Shown: positions 1 through 5,976, counted from the first letter of the stretch. The stretch is 7,231 nt of DNA from Cyanobacteria bacterium UBA11370 (GCA_003486645.1 DNGI01000087.1:1-7231); one strand, 5' to 3'. Notes: a model not told the origin generated them from the sequence alone. Numbers and translations: made by a program.

Positions 1-5
1 CCCCC

Positions 6-22
6 CCCTCTCCCCCTCTCCC
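6..22. repeat. homopyrimidine mirror repeat at the window edge
   Basis: The window opens with a pyrimidine-only stretch (1-24). Positions 6-22 read the same in both directions on one strand (CCCTCTCCCCCTCTCCC). The pattern CCCTTGTCCCCCTTGTCTCCCTTG continues to about 45. A related purine version lies at 3119-3154 on the same strand, so this looks like one member of a dispersed intergenic family. No gene reading is supported here. Confidence 0.6.
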
Positions 23-78
23 TTGTCCCCCTTGTCTCCCTTGTATTCACGAATCAAAATAGGATTACTATAGTGTGG

Positions 79-114
79 GTCGCCAAACACCAATCCCTTT
101 GCTAAAGTGGCGAC
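79..114. repeat. inverted repeat upstream of the first gene
   Basis: GTCGCCA (79-85) and TGGCGAC (108-114) are exact reverse complements separated by 22 nt. They lie 42 nt before the start codon of the hypothetical protein. This could be an operator-like site, a weak hairpin or a relic of a dispersed repeat; the sequence does not decide. No convincing -35/-10 pair was seen nearby. Confidence 0.3.
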
Positions 115-155
115 AGGGTGCAGGGAAAACATTTATCAGCCAAACAAACTAGGCA

Positions 156-770
156 ATGAACTCAAGAGTCCCTGATTGTCACCGATTTGCCGTTCTCAAA
201 CCACTGCTATGGATTAACCTGCTTGGCGCTGGATCAGTCGCCATCTTCTGTGCATTGGGAATGATTGACCTAAAATTCGCTAAAGCCAATCCTCCAAAGC
301 AACAGGTAGTCAGTGGGGAGCAAAATCGGACTGACACACAAAGCGAAACTGGATTAGACAACGACAAACGATCTCAGACTCTTTCAGAGAACCCGTTGGC
401 AGAATCGACTCCCTCATCCGGAGTTAGCAACAATCAACCAACCCCAATCTCTCAGAAGAGTTCTTCACGAATTACTAAACTTACTAAATCTGAGGTTGCA
501 ACGGTTGCACCACCGGAGTTTGATGTAATCTTGGAGACATCAACAGGAGTTAGCAACGAACAACCAAAATCGGTACTTCAAGCTGAGTCTCAGTCTACTC
601 AATCGGCTGAATCATCAGTAATCGCCGTAGCACCAGAAGCAAATCCGACTAAAGTTGTGGAAGAACTTGGACAACGTGCGATCGCCGAACCCACAAACGA
701 AACAACCCTAACCCAGCATTCTTATACAAACAACCAACAACCAACAACCCTAGAGACATTAGACCTCTAG
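156..770 (+). CDS. hypothetical secreted or membrane-anchored low-complexity protein
   Basis: This 204-residue protein belongs to no family I recognise. A hydrophobic segment spans about residues 17-37, followed by a possible signal-peptidase site, Ala-Lys-Ala at 42-44, so export or an N-terminal membrane anchor is likely. The rest is polar, rich in Ser, Thr, Gln, Asn and Glu, and probably disordered. It holds two degenerate copies of a unit of about 42 residues. GVSNNQP (from about residue 89) is echoed by GVSNEQP (about 131), and EVATVAPPE by VIAVAPEA. The matching DNA, 420-441 and 546-567, is identical at 20 of 22 bases, which points to an in-frame duplication. The ATG at 156 has only a weak AGG two bases before it, so the start is uncertain. 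It ends 48 nt before pyrH and may be read through into it. One HIP1 site (678-685) lies inside. It may be a cell-envelope protein, but this is not proven. Confidence 0.65.
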   Translation: MNSRVPDCHRFAVLKPLLWINLLGAGSVAIFCALGMIDLKFAKANPPKQQVVSGEQNRTDTQSETGLDNDKRSQTLSENPLAESTPSSGVSNNQPTPISQKSSSRITKLTKSEVATVAPPEFDVILETSTGVSNEQPKSVLQAESQSTQSAESSVIAVAPEANPTKVVEELGQRAIAEPTNETTLTQHSYTNNQQPTTLETLDL

Positions 771-818
771 ACTGTTATCGTATGTGGGAGGCAATAGTCA
801 ACTAAAAAGAGTCGTGGA

Positions 819-1547
819 ATGGGGATAAAATACCGAAGGGTTTTACTAAAATTAAGCGGTGAAGCCTTAATGGGTCAACTGGGTTACGGCATTGATCCAG
901 GAGTGGTTCAAGAAATCGCAGCAGAAGTCTCTGAGGTGGTCAGTAATGGCGTTCAAATGGCAATTGTGGTTGGTGGTGGCAATATCTTTCGTGGACTTAA
1001 AGCAGCGGCAGCAGGAATGGATCGAGCCACGGCTGATTATATTGGTATGATTGCTACGGTGATGAATGCCATGACCTTACAAGACGCTCTAGAGCAAATT
1101 GGCATACCCACACGAGTACAAACCGCGATCGCTATGCAAGAAGTCGCAGAACCCTATATTCGTCGTCGTGCTATTCGCCATCTGGAAAAAGGACGAGTTG
1201 TGATTTTTGGGGCAGGATCGGGAAATCCTTTCTTTACTACAGACACAACAGCGGCATTACGGGCGGCAGAAATCGATGCTGAGGTAATCTTTAAAGCCAC
1301 TAAAGTAGACGGGATTTATGATGCCGATCCCCATCAGAATCCGAATGCCCGCCGCTATCAAACTCTAACCTACTCGCACGTCCTAGCTCACGACCTGCGG
1401 GTGATGGATAGTACGGCAATTGCTTTGTGTAAAGAGAATAATATCCCGATTATGGTATTTGATCTTACAGTACGGGGAAATATCCACCGTGCCGTTAAGG
1501 GAGAATCTGTAGGAACATTTGTGGGAGGTTCTTGTGAAATTAGCTGA
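819..1547 (+). CDS. pyrH: UMP kinase (uridylate kinase)
   Basis: PyrH phosphorylates UMP to UDP with ATP in the cytoplasm, the committed step towards UTP and CTP; the bacterial enzyme is a hexamer of the amino-acid-kinase fold. At 242 residues the length is normal. Family motifs are all present: the phosphate-binding KLSGEAL at 11-17, [10 protein letters not shown] at 50-59, the UMP-pocket stretch [13 protein letters not shown] at 72-84, [13 protein letters not shown] at 131-143, and the nucleotide-binding [10 protein letters not shown] at 162-171. No key residue seems missing. The ATG at 819 is preceded by AAGAG at 807-811, a modest ribosome site at 7 nt. The 3' end overlaps frr by 14 nt, so the two are almost certainly cotranscribed and translationally coupled, an order conserved widely in bacteria. 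A HIP1 site lies at 1125-1132. Confidence 0.97.
   Translation: MGIKYRRVLLKLSGEALMGQLGYGIDPGVVQEIAAEVSEVVSNGVQMAIVVGGGNIFRGLKAAAAGMDRATADYIGMIATVMNAMTLQDALEQIGIPTRVQTAIAMQEVAEPYIRRRAIRHLEKGRVVIFGAGSGNPFFTTDTTAALRAAEIDAEVIFKATKVDGIYDADPHQNPNARRYQTLTYSHVLAHDLRVMDSTAIALCKENNIPIMVFDLTVRGNIHRAVKGESVGTFVGGSCEIS
1523..1528 (+). promoter_or_regulatory. ribosome binding site that fixes the frr start
   Basis: GGGAGG lies inside the pyrH coding region, 5 nt upstream of the GTG at 1534. It is the strongest Shine-Dalgarno match around this junction and supports the GTG start and translational coupling with pyrH. Confidence 0.75.
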
Positions 1548-2082
1548 CGTTGAAAGCCACATGCAGAAAGCGGTTGAGGCAACTCAACGAGATTTCAATA
1601 CGATTCGCACAGGTCGCGCTAATGCTAGCCTACTGGATCGGGTGACGGTTGAATACTACGGTACACCAACGCCCCTAAAGTCTCTGGCAAGTATTAATAC
1701 ACCCGATGCGAGTACGATTACCATTCAACCTTATGACAGGAACAGCTTGACGCTGATCGAGAAAGCAATTTCCCTTTCAGATATTGGTTTGACCCCAAGC
1801 AATGATGGTCAGGTGATCCGGTTGAATATTCCACCCCTGACTAGCGATCGCCGCAAAGAATTTGTGAAAACAGCAGGAAAGTTAGCCGAAGAAGGCAAAG
1901 TATCCATTCGCAATATTCGCCGCGACGCTGTAGAATCGGTTCGTAAACAGGAGAAAAAAGCTGAAATTTCTGAGGATGAAGCACGAGATATCCAAGATAA
2001 AATTCAGAAATTGACGGATAAATACACCGCTAAGATTGAAGAATTACTCGCTGAGAAAGAAAAAGATATCACTACTGTTTAA
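1534..2082 (+). CDS. frr: ribosome recycling factor
   Basis: RRF works with EF-G (and IF3) to split the post-termination ribosome so that subunits can be reused. The protein is 182 residues, the usual cyanobacterial length. Helical domain I is formed by about residues 1-28 together with 103-182, and domain II by the middle portion. The [11 protein letters not shown] segment (27-37) and the NIRRDA / RKQEK segment in the long helix are characteristic. The start is GTG at 1534, since GGGAGG at 1523-1528 sits 5 nt before it and the N-terminus [19 protein letters not shown] matches the family. An upstream in-frame TTG at 1519 would put five extra residues before this and has no ribosome site. The first 14 nt lie inside pyrH. 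A strong terminator follows at 2124-2165. A HIP1 site lies at 1844-1851. Confidence 0.97.
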   Translation: MKLADVESHMQKAVEATQRDFNTIRTGRANASLLDRVTVEYYGTPTPLKSLASINTPDASTITIQPYDRNSLTLIEKAISLSDIGLTPSNDGQVIRLNIPPLTSDRRKEFVKTAGKLAEEGKVSIRNIRRDAVESVRKQEKKAEISEDEARDIQDKIQKLTDKYTAKIEELLAEKEKDITTV

Positions 2083-2110
2083 CACCAAAACATGACGTTA
2101 TTGCTCACGG

Positions 2111-2134
2111 GTCATTAGTCATTAGTCATTAGTC
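2111..2134 (+). repeat. heptamer tandem repeat (GTCATTA)3
   Basis: Three consecutive copies of GTCATTA followed by GTC. Heptameric short tandem repeats are a known feature of filamentous cyanobacterial intergenic DNA. An inverted partial copy at 2149-2160 turns the array into the terminator described separately. Confidence 0.9.
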
Positions 2135-2165
2135 AATAAGTCAATGCGTGACTAATGACTTTTTT
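2124..2165 (+). terminator. Rho-independent terminator of pyrH-frr
   Basis: AGTCATTAGTCA (2124-2135) pairs perfectly over 12 bp with TGACTAATGACT (2149-2160), leaving a 13-nt loop. The last stem T plus five more (2160-2165) give a run of six T. It lies 42 nt after the frr stop. The 5' arm consists of heptamer repeat copies, so other registers of the array could also pair with the 3' arm. The stem is AT-rich, which makes it weaker than a typical GC-rich terminator. Confidence 0.75.
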
Positions 2166-2194
2166 GAGTGTTGGGGTACTAATACCATCTAGGG

Positions 2195-2267
2195 GAATGG
2201 GGAGATGAGGAGGGCGAGACTATTACCAATTACCAAGTACCAAGTACCAATTCTTCATTCCCCATTC
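2195..2267. repeat. repeat cluster: inverted GAATGGGGA arms around four TACCAA(T/G) heptamers
   Basis: GAATGGGGA (2195-2203) and TCCCCATTC (2259-2267) are exact reverse complements. Between them four heptamers, TACCAAT, TACCAAG, TACCAAG and TACCAAT, run without gaps from 2224 to 2251. Such pairings of simple heptamers with short palindromic arms look like dispersed intergenic repeats, not genes. Confidence 0.7.
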
Positions 2268-2288
2268 ATTTTCTTGAGGTGTTATATA

Positions 2289-2355
2289 GCAGAAGGCAGA
2301 AGGCTTTTATGCAGAGGGCAGTTCGCGCAGCGTTCTCGCTAAGGAGTAGGTAGAA
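2289..2355. repeat. heptamer repeat GCAGAAG and fragment of a dispersed intergenic repeat
   Basis: GCAGAAGGCAGAAGGC (2289-2304) is two copies of a heptamer plus GC, echoed by GCAGAGGGCAG just after. The following GCGCAGCGTTCTCGCTAAGG resembles the GCGCAGCG core of a widespread cyanobacterial intergenic repeat; GCGCAGCGGGACGA at about 4368-4381 has the same core. The family assignment is from memory of such elements. Confidence 0.5.
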
Positions 2356-2627
2356 CCTTATAAAATCAAGGGTTGGCTGCAATTAAGAATGTCCTAACCA
2401 CTTTGGCGGTTGCTATAACTGAAATATAACTGAAAAAAATTGAGCAGATCGGCTAAAAAATCCGGATCACCTGAGCAAAACAGAGAAAAATAAACAGGTA
2501 GTAAAGCTTGTATTACTGTCCAAAAGCATTAAGCTTACTTTTAGTAGTAGAAGATCAATTTTAAATATCTGGGCGTTTACAGAAAAGAGTATTACCAAAA
2601 TTTGCCAATACCCAGAAATTAGGCACT
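2356..2627. other. AT-rich spacer before the DUF6918-like gene, no gene seen
   Basis: No credible coding frame is visible on either strand. The stretch holds an imperfect hairpin, AACCACTTTGGCGGTT at 2397-2412, in a context that resembles a dispersed cyanobacterial element, and an imperfect inverted repeat, GTAAAGCTT (2501-2509) with AAGCTTAC (2531-2538), 140 to 110 nt before the DUF6918-like start. The promoter of that gene is expected here, but I could not pick a -35/-10 pair with confidence. Confidence 0.5.
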
Positions 2628-2635
2628 TTGATATT

Positions 2636-2641
2636 AAGGAG
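2636..2641 (+). promoter_or_regulatory. ribosome binding site of the DUF6918-like gene
   Basis: AAGGAG sits 7 nt before the ATG at 2649 and decides the start against the upstream TTG at 2628. Confidence 0.75.
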
Positions 2642-2648
2642 AATCGAA

Positions 2649-3086
2649 ATGGGACTTAGCAACGGTATTAATGATCCAAATAAGAAACAAAGCCTTATCG
2701 CTGACTGTGTAACATTGATAGATGACCAAGTAAATGCCAAGGGTGGGCTTTCTGGTTTGGGTCTCAAAGCTGCCTACGCCGCTGTTAAGAGTATCAAACC
2801 CGGTTACATTACTAGTGCCATTGAGCGGCTTTTACCAGAAGTCTTAGTAGCACTCGATCCCATGTGGAATGAGGGCATACAGACGGGCGATCCGGTAAGA
2901 TACCTCATTGAGAACCGCTCTCGAACGGCGGACGTGCTGCTAGGGATTACCGATGCCAAGATCGAGAAAAGCAGCAATGGTGTTGTGCGAGGCGCATATA
3001 AAAAACTCCGCAACTCAGCTAAGAATGATGTGGAGGAAGCAGTACCAGGATTAGCTAAGATCATTGATAACTACGCCAAACGTTGA
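2649..3086 (+). CDS. DUF6918-like protein of unknown function
   Basis: A 145-residue soluble, probably all-helical protein. The pattern is like small proteins grouped as DUF6918: a short N-terminal extension, then a helix ending in a KGGLSGLGLKAAYAAVKSIKPG stretch (split here as KGGLSGLGLK at about 32-41 and AAYAAVKSIKPG at 42-53), then a helix with LLPEVLVALDP, and a final helix with VPGLAKIIDNYAKR. That assignment is from memory; the molecular role is unknown. No signal peptide, membrane segment or catalytic motif is evident. The ATG at 2649 is chosen because AAGGAG (2636-2641) lies 7 nt before it; an upstream TTG at 2628 would precede that ribosome site. It stands alone, between a repeat-rich spacer and a homopurine tract, and so is probably its own transcription unit. 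Confidence 0.8.
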   Translation: MGLSNGINDPNKKQSLIADCVTLIDDQVNAKGGLSGLGLKAAYAAVKSIKPGYITSAIERLLPEVLVALDPMWNEGIQTGDPVRYLIENRSRTADVLLGITDAKIEKSSNGVVRGAYKKLRNSAKNDVEEAVPGLAKIIDNYAKR

Positions 3087-3118
3087 ATAGTCCGGTTGAA
3101 TAACCCTAAATAAGGATT

Positions 3119-3154
3119 GAGGGGGAGAGGAGGAGAGGGGGAGAGAGGGAGAAA
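3119..3154. repeat. 36-nt homopurine tract with perfect mirror symmetry
   Basis: All 36 bases are purines. Positions 3119-3143 form a perfect 25-nt mirror repeat centred on A3131, with arms made of GAGGGGGAGAGG and its reverse reading. Homopurine mirror repeats can form intramolecular triplex (H-DNA), and the G runs could also support a two-tier quadruplex. The tract lies 66 nt before the oxidoreductase start. Confidence 0.85.
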
Positions 3155-3219
3155 TTTTATTAAGGGTGATTAGGCGGACATCATATAACAAACAACAAAC
3201 AATAAAAAGCATAGGCAAA

Positions 3220-4353
3220 ATGTTTGATTGTATCATCGTCGGTGCTGGCCCTGCTGGTGGAACCGCAGCCTATCACCTCGCAAAACGTGGGCGATCTGTG
3301 ATAGTTTTGGAAAAACAAGCATTACCCCGGTATAAGCCTTGTGGGGGAGGCGTTTCACCCTCTGTACAGCAGTGGTTTGATTTTGACCTTACACCCGCGA
3401 TATCCCTAAACGCGACTAAGGTTCGCTACACCTGGCAGATGGAAGACCCAGTGGAGGTAGAACTGCAAACGCGAGAAGCAGTCTGGATGGTACAGCGAGA
3501 GGTGTTTGACCATTTTTTGATCCAGCAGGCGCAGAAACAGGGCGCTGAACTCCGAGATCAAACGGAAGTAACCGGGATTGAGTTTAAAAGCGATCGCTGG
3601 CAAGTCAATACTGCTAATGAACCTATTGAGGGTCGTTATATTATTGCCGCTGATGGTGCTAAAGGCCCGATGGCAAAATGGCTGGGTTTCAAAGAACGTC
3701 AACGGCGCATGGCAGGTGCGTTAGAGACAGAAACCCCAGCGCCCCCAATGAATGACCCGACGATCTACTTTGACTTTGGTCAGGTGAAAAATGGGTATAT
3801 CTGGAATTTTCCCAAACAAGGAGGCTATTCGATTGGGATTGGTACGTTCCGAGGGGGTGGAACTCAGGATTTAAAAGGGATGGTTGCCAAGTATGCCGAG
3901 CAATTTGGTATTGATTTCAAAACTAGCCATCAGTATGGTCATTCCCTCTGTTTGTGGGATGGCAATCAAAAGTTACACACCCAGAATGCCCTTTTAGCTG
4001 GGGAAGCTGCTTGTGTGGTCGATCCGTTTACCGCTGAGGGAATTCGCCCCTCTATATTGAGCGGGTTGAAGGCGGCGGAAGCCATTGATCGGGCTTTGGC
4101 AGGTGAAGCGAACGCACTGGAAAATTATAGCCAGGTGATTCAGGATGAATGGGGCAGCGATATGGTATGGGCACAGCGTTTAGCGGGAGCTTTCTACAGC
4201 TTTCCTAAAATTGGCTATAAAGTCGGCGTGAAGCAACCGAGCGCTACGATGGTTATGCTCAGGATTCTATGTGGAGAATTGCGTTACTCCGAGGTGGTAA
4301 ATCGTGCCCTCAAGCGTTTGGGAAGTGGTTTCATTCCAGGGATGGGACGTTAG
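3220..4353 (+). CDS. geranylgeranyl reductase family FAD-dependent oxidoreductase
   Basis: A 377-residue flavoprotein of the PHBH-like fold, in the family that includes geranylgeranyl reductases (ChlP) and archaeal lipid saturases. Visible marks are the FAD dinucleotide motif GAGPAGG at 8-14, the ribose-binding acidic E31 at the end of the second strand, the family signature PRYKPCGGGVSP at 36-47, an Arg in the MVQREVFD segment that matches the family pattern, and the second FAD motif LLAGEAACVVDPFTAEGI at 258-275. In that last motif the usual Gly-Asp is Gly-Glu (G261-E262). It is shorter and clearly different from true ChlP, so reduction of chlorophyll or tocopherol prenyl chains should not be assumed; an isoprenoid or related hydrophobic substrate is a guess. 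The ATG at 3220 starts just before the first beta strand; an upstream in-frame start at 3166 would add 18 basic residues and is unlikely. No clear ribosome site is seen. A HIP1 site lies at 3590-3597. Confidence 0.88.
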   Translation: MFDCIIVGAGPAGGTAAYHLAKRGRSVIVLEKQALPRYKPCGGGVSPSVQQWFDFDLTPAISLNATKVRYTWQMEDPVEVELQTREAVWMVQREVFDHFLIQQAQKQGAELRDQTEVTGIEFKSDRWQVNTANEPIEGRYIIAADGAKGPMAKWLGFKERQRRMAGALETETPAPPMNDPTIYFDFGQVKNGYIWNFPKQGGYSIGIGTFRGGGTQDLKGMVAKYAEQFGIDFKTSHQYGHSLCLWDGNQKLHTQNALLAGEAACVVDPFTAEGIRPSILSGLKAAEAIDRALAGEANALENYSQVIQDEWGSDMVWAQRLAGAFYSFPKIGYKVGVKQPSATMVMLRILCGELRYSEVVNRALKRLGSGFIPGMGR

Positions 4354-4409
4354 TTTTGAGTTTTGTTAGCGCAGCGGGACGATAGTCTGTTTTGAGTTTT
4401 GAGTTTTGA
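4354..4409. repeat. TTTTGAG heptamer repeats flanking a GCGCAGCGG core
   Basis: TTTTGAG occurs at 4354-4360 and, after a GTTAGCGCAGCGGGACGATAG insert, as an array at 4390-4409 (two full copies plus TTTTGA). The insert shares its GCGCAGCG core with the repeat near 2327. It looks like a dispersed element inserted into a heptamer array directly after the oxidoreductase stop codon. Confidence 0.65.
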
Positions 4410-4474
4410 TACCTAATTTTGGAAAAATGATGCTCCACTAATATCATTGAATTTAGATCAGGAATATACATCAA

Positions 4475-4810
4475 TTGGATAAACTAGAGCATTATCGTCA
4501 GTGCCTTGAAAAGTTGCTACTAGAATATGGAAAGTCACCGCCTGTTAATGGTGAAATAGAAGTGGAAGTAGTTTTCGATAAAGAACGCGATCGCTATCTA
4601 ATTATCGATTTGGGATGGAATGAACATCACCGCGTTTATAACTGCTTTATTCATTTGGATATCAAAGACAGCAAAATCTGGATTCAGCGCAATCAAACAG
4701 ACAAAAGTATCGCTGAAGAATTAGTAGAAATGGGTGTTCTCAAAGAAGATATCGTCTTGGGACTTCAACCTCGTTATGTCCGAGATTATACGGGGTTTGG
4801 AGTAGCGTAG
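4475..4810 (+). CDS. xisI: XisI family protein (fdxN-element excision controlling factor)
   Basis: The 111-residue protein matches the XisI family over its whole length. Landmarks are MDKLEHYRQCLEKLL at the N-terminus, the VFDKERDRYLIIDLGWN core (about 34-50), HHRVYNCFIHLDIKDSKIWIQRN (51-73, cut here as two segments), and the C-terminal VLGLQPRYVRDYTGFGVA. In Anabaena XisH and XisI act with the recombinase XisF in excising the fdxN element during heterocyst development; elsewhere they are abundant cyanobacterial genes of uncertain role. The start is a TTG at 4475, which gives the usual family N-terminus; AGGA at about 4460-4463 is rather far, 11 nt away. No xisH is found on either side, so this is an orphan copy, and no recombinase is in the window. 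A HIP1 site lies at 4587-4594. Excision function is therefore not implied. Confidence 0.92.
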   Translation: MDKLEHYRQCLEKLLLEYGKSPPVNGEIEVEVVFDKERDRYLIIDLGWNEHHRVYNCFIHLDIKDSKIWIQRNQTDKSIAEELVEMGVLKEDIVLGLQPRYVRDYTGFGVA

Positions 4811-4885
4811 CCAGCCGCTTAATTGTTATTCAGTTAGGAAGGTGGAACCCATGATTACAGCGCTTTTTAGGTGAGTGAGGTACAC

Positions 4886-4918
4886 AGATCCCCGACTTCT
4901 TGAAGAAGTCGGGGATCT
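4886..4918. repeat. perfect 16-bp palindrome, dispersed cyanobacterial repeat
   Basis: AGATCCCCGACTTCTT (4886-4901) and AAGAAGTCGGGGATCT (4903-4918) are exact reverse complements around a single G. The sequence resembles a palindromic element found many times in cyanobacterial genomes. It sits between the convergent xisI and the minus-strand gene ending at 5026, so it could act as a two-way transcription barrier, though neither side has a T run. Confidence 0.8.
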
Positions 4919-5025
4919 AGCTTGGATATACTGTACTTCATAAACATGAAATAGGCTGTAAAAATCAACAACAGTATGAATATAGCCAAGAATGTGTCCG
5001 AAAATTTGCAGTATCGCACCACAAC

Positions 5026-5499
5026 CTATTCTGGTTTCATCCAACCTTTAACGATAGCCTTCCCGACATTGACATAGGGGTTGCCTAAGAACTCTTCAAT
5101 AGCAGCTTCACTACCAGCCTGCAATGCACCAACCACACGACGCTTGAAGCTGCGAGTAGTTTCATCATTAACGTAGGCAACCTTTTCAGCCTCAGTAGCA
5201 ATGGGATTGGTTTTCTCTAACTGTTTGAGGAGTTGTTGAATTTCTCCAGCAGCTTCTGCAAGCGTTTTCTTTTGCTCAGATAAATGAATGTGTTGGTTGG
5301 CTTGCTGTCGTGCATTATCAGAAACTTTATTAGCAAAATTTGCGATGTTCGCTCCGTGCAAGTTATTGTTAAAAGTTTCTGAGTTGGATTGATTCTCCGA
5401 GCCAGATTCAATGTGAGCTTCTACATTTCCTTTGGCAATTCCTTGAATTAAGTTGCCCATAAAACTAGTGTTACTGAGCTTTACAGATTTTCCTTCCAT
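5026..5499 (-). CDS. cyanobacterial protein of unknown function with GNLIQG motif and conserved C-terminal helical domain
   Basis: A 157-residue protein in two parts. The N-terminal 60-70 residues are polar and look beta-rich, with NTSFMGNLIQG near residue 11-21, KGNVEAHIESGS, many Asn, and a pentapeptide-like NNLHGANIANFAN. From about residue 75 a charged helical part begins with SEQKKTLAEAAGEIQQLLKQ and leads into EKVAYVNDETTRSFKRRVV, GALQAGSEAAIEEFLGNPYV and NVGKAIVKGWMKPE. From memory, this C-terminal block recurs at the ends of otherwise different cyanobacterial proteins, so it is probably an interaction domain; no catalytic residues are evident. The ATG at 5499 has GAGAG shortly upstream; an ATG at 5511 is the alternative but lacks a spaced ribosome site. 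It follows the DUF6232-like stump by 50 nt on the same strand and shares its GN-x-IQG motif. Confidence 0.75.
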   Translation of the reverse strand: MEGKSVKLSNTSFMGNLIQGIAKGNVEAHIESGSENQSNSETFNNNLHGANIANFANKVSDNARQQANQHIHLSEQKKTLAEAAGEIQQLLKQLEKTNPIATEAEKVAYVNDETTRSFKRRVVGALQAGSEAAIEEFLGNPYVNVGKAIVKGWMKPE

Positions 5500-5549
5500 A
5501 GTTGCTCTCATTCCCAATTATTGATATTGATTTTTATTGTTATGTCCAC

Positions 5550-5822
5550 TTAATAATCAGAGCGATATGAAACGTCTCCTCCAGCATATCCCTGGATAAA
5601 GTTACCGTTGATCTTACTATGATTGACAGATATTTGGTAAGTTGCGTCCTTCTCAGTCTCAATAAGATCGTAGATTACTTCAATAACTCGCTTTAAACCT
5701 TCCCGATCGGTTGTAGTAAACAGCTTCTTATCGCCAGAATTTAGAGTTAGGAGAAAACCGTAGTGTTTTGGTTTAAAAAAGTTCCATGCGGTACCTCGGT
5801 TCCGAACAACTCGATGCCACTC
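5550..5822 (-). pseudogene. C-terminal remnant of a DUF6232-like protein
   Basis: Reading the minus strand from 5822 gives a coding-quality frame of about 90 residues to a TAA at 5552-5550. It contains FFKPKHYGFLLTLNSGDKKL, FTTTDREGLKRVIEVIYDLI, then ISVNHSKINGNFIQGYAGGD. The LTLNSGDKKLF-T-DREGL-VI-AIY-like pattern followed by INGNFIQG resembles the end of DUF6232 proteins. The frame is closed by a TAG at 5825-5823 and has no ATG, GTG or TTG before the conserved part, so the N-terminal half is missing. It ends 50 nt before the next minus-strand gene, which suggests a former two-gene unit. The family name is from memory; the loss of the start is seen directly. Confidence 0.6.
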
Positions 5823-5965
5823 CTAACTTCCAGCAGCGCAGCAATAATCAAACTAAGATTGAAACAATTGATAAATTACGGCAGTTTGGCTTAAGCGATG
5901 AGCAAATTGCAGAGGCGCTAGAGCTACCCTTGGAGGTGGTTAAGCAAGGGGATGTAGAGGCGTGA
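5786..5965 (+). pseudogene. C-terminal tail of a cyanobacterial Rpn-like or related protein
   Basis: A small frame from ATG 5786 to TGA 5963-5965 encodes 59 residues. The last 35 include KIETIDKLRQFGLSDEQIAE and ALELPLEVVKQGDVEA, a helix-turn-helix-like tail that, from memory, closes many cyanobacterial PD-(D/E)XK (Rpn-type) nuclease-like proteins. The body of such a protein is absent: the frame is stopped at 5774-5776 just before the ATG, and no ribosome site is seen. It overlaps the antisense DUF6232-like remnant at 5786-5822. It is probably a gene stump, less likely a short functional peptide. The parent family is uncertain. Confidence 0.45.
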
Positions 5966-5976
5966 GTTTGTTGTAT

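Noticed and set aside
2111..2251. Possible CRISPR array
   Set aside because: The repeats are 7 nt, adjoin without spacers, and differ in sequence between clusters; no cas gene is present.
2509..2537. Possible promoter starting with TTGTAT before the DUF6918-like gene
   Set aside because: No acceptable -10 hexamer occurs at 16 to 18 nt spacing.
2804..3064. Minus-strand open frame of 86 codons inside the DUF6918-like gene
   Set aside because: It lies entirely antisense to a well-supported gene and has no family resemblance.
3166..3219. Upstream start for the oxidoreductase
   Set aside because: The extra residues are low-complexity and the FAD-binding strand begins right after the ATG at 3220, as expected for the family.
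3406..3702. Minus-strand open frame of 98 codons inside the oxidoreductase gene
   Set aside because: Shadow of the oxidoreductase coding sequence, whose motifs are clear on the + strand.
4886..4918. Possible intrinsic terminator for xisI
   Set aside because: The stem is perfect but the loop is a single base and there is no T run on either side; it is kept as a repeat only.
4826..5044. Minus-strand open frame of 72 codons
   Set aside because: It crosses the palindrome at 4886-4918 and overlaps the end of the real minus-strand gene in another frame; its sequence has no coding character or ribosome site.
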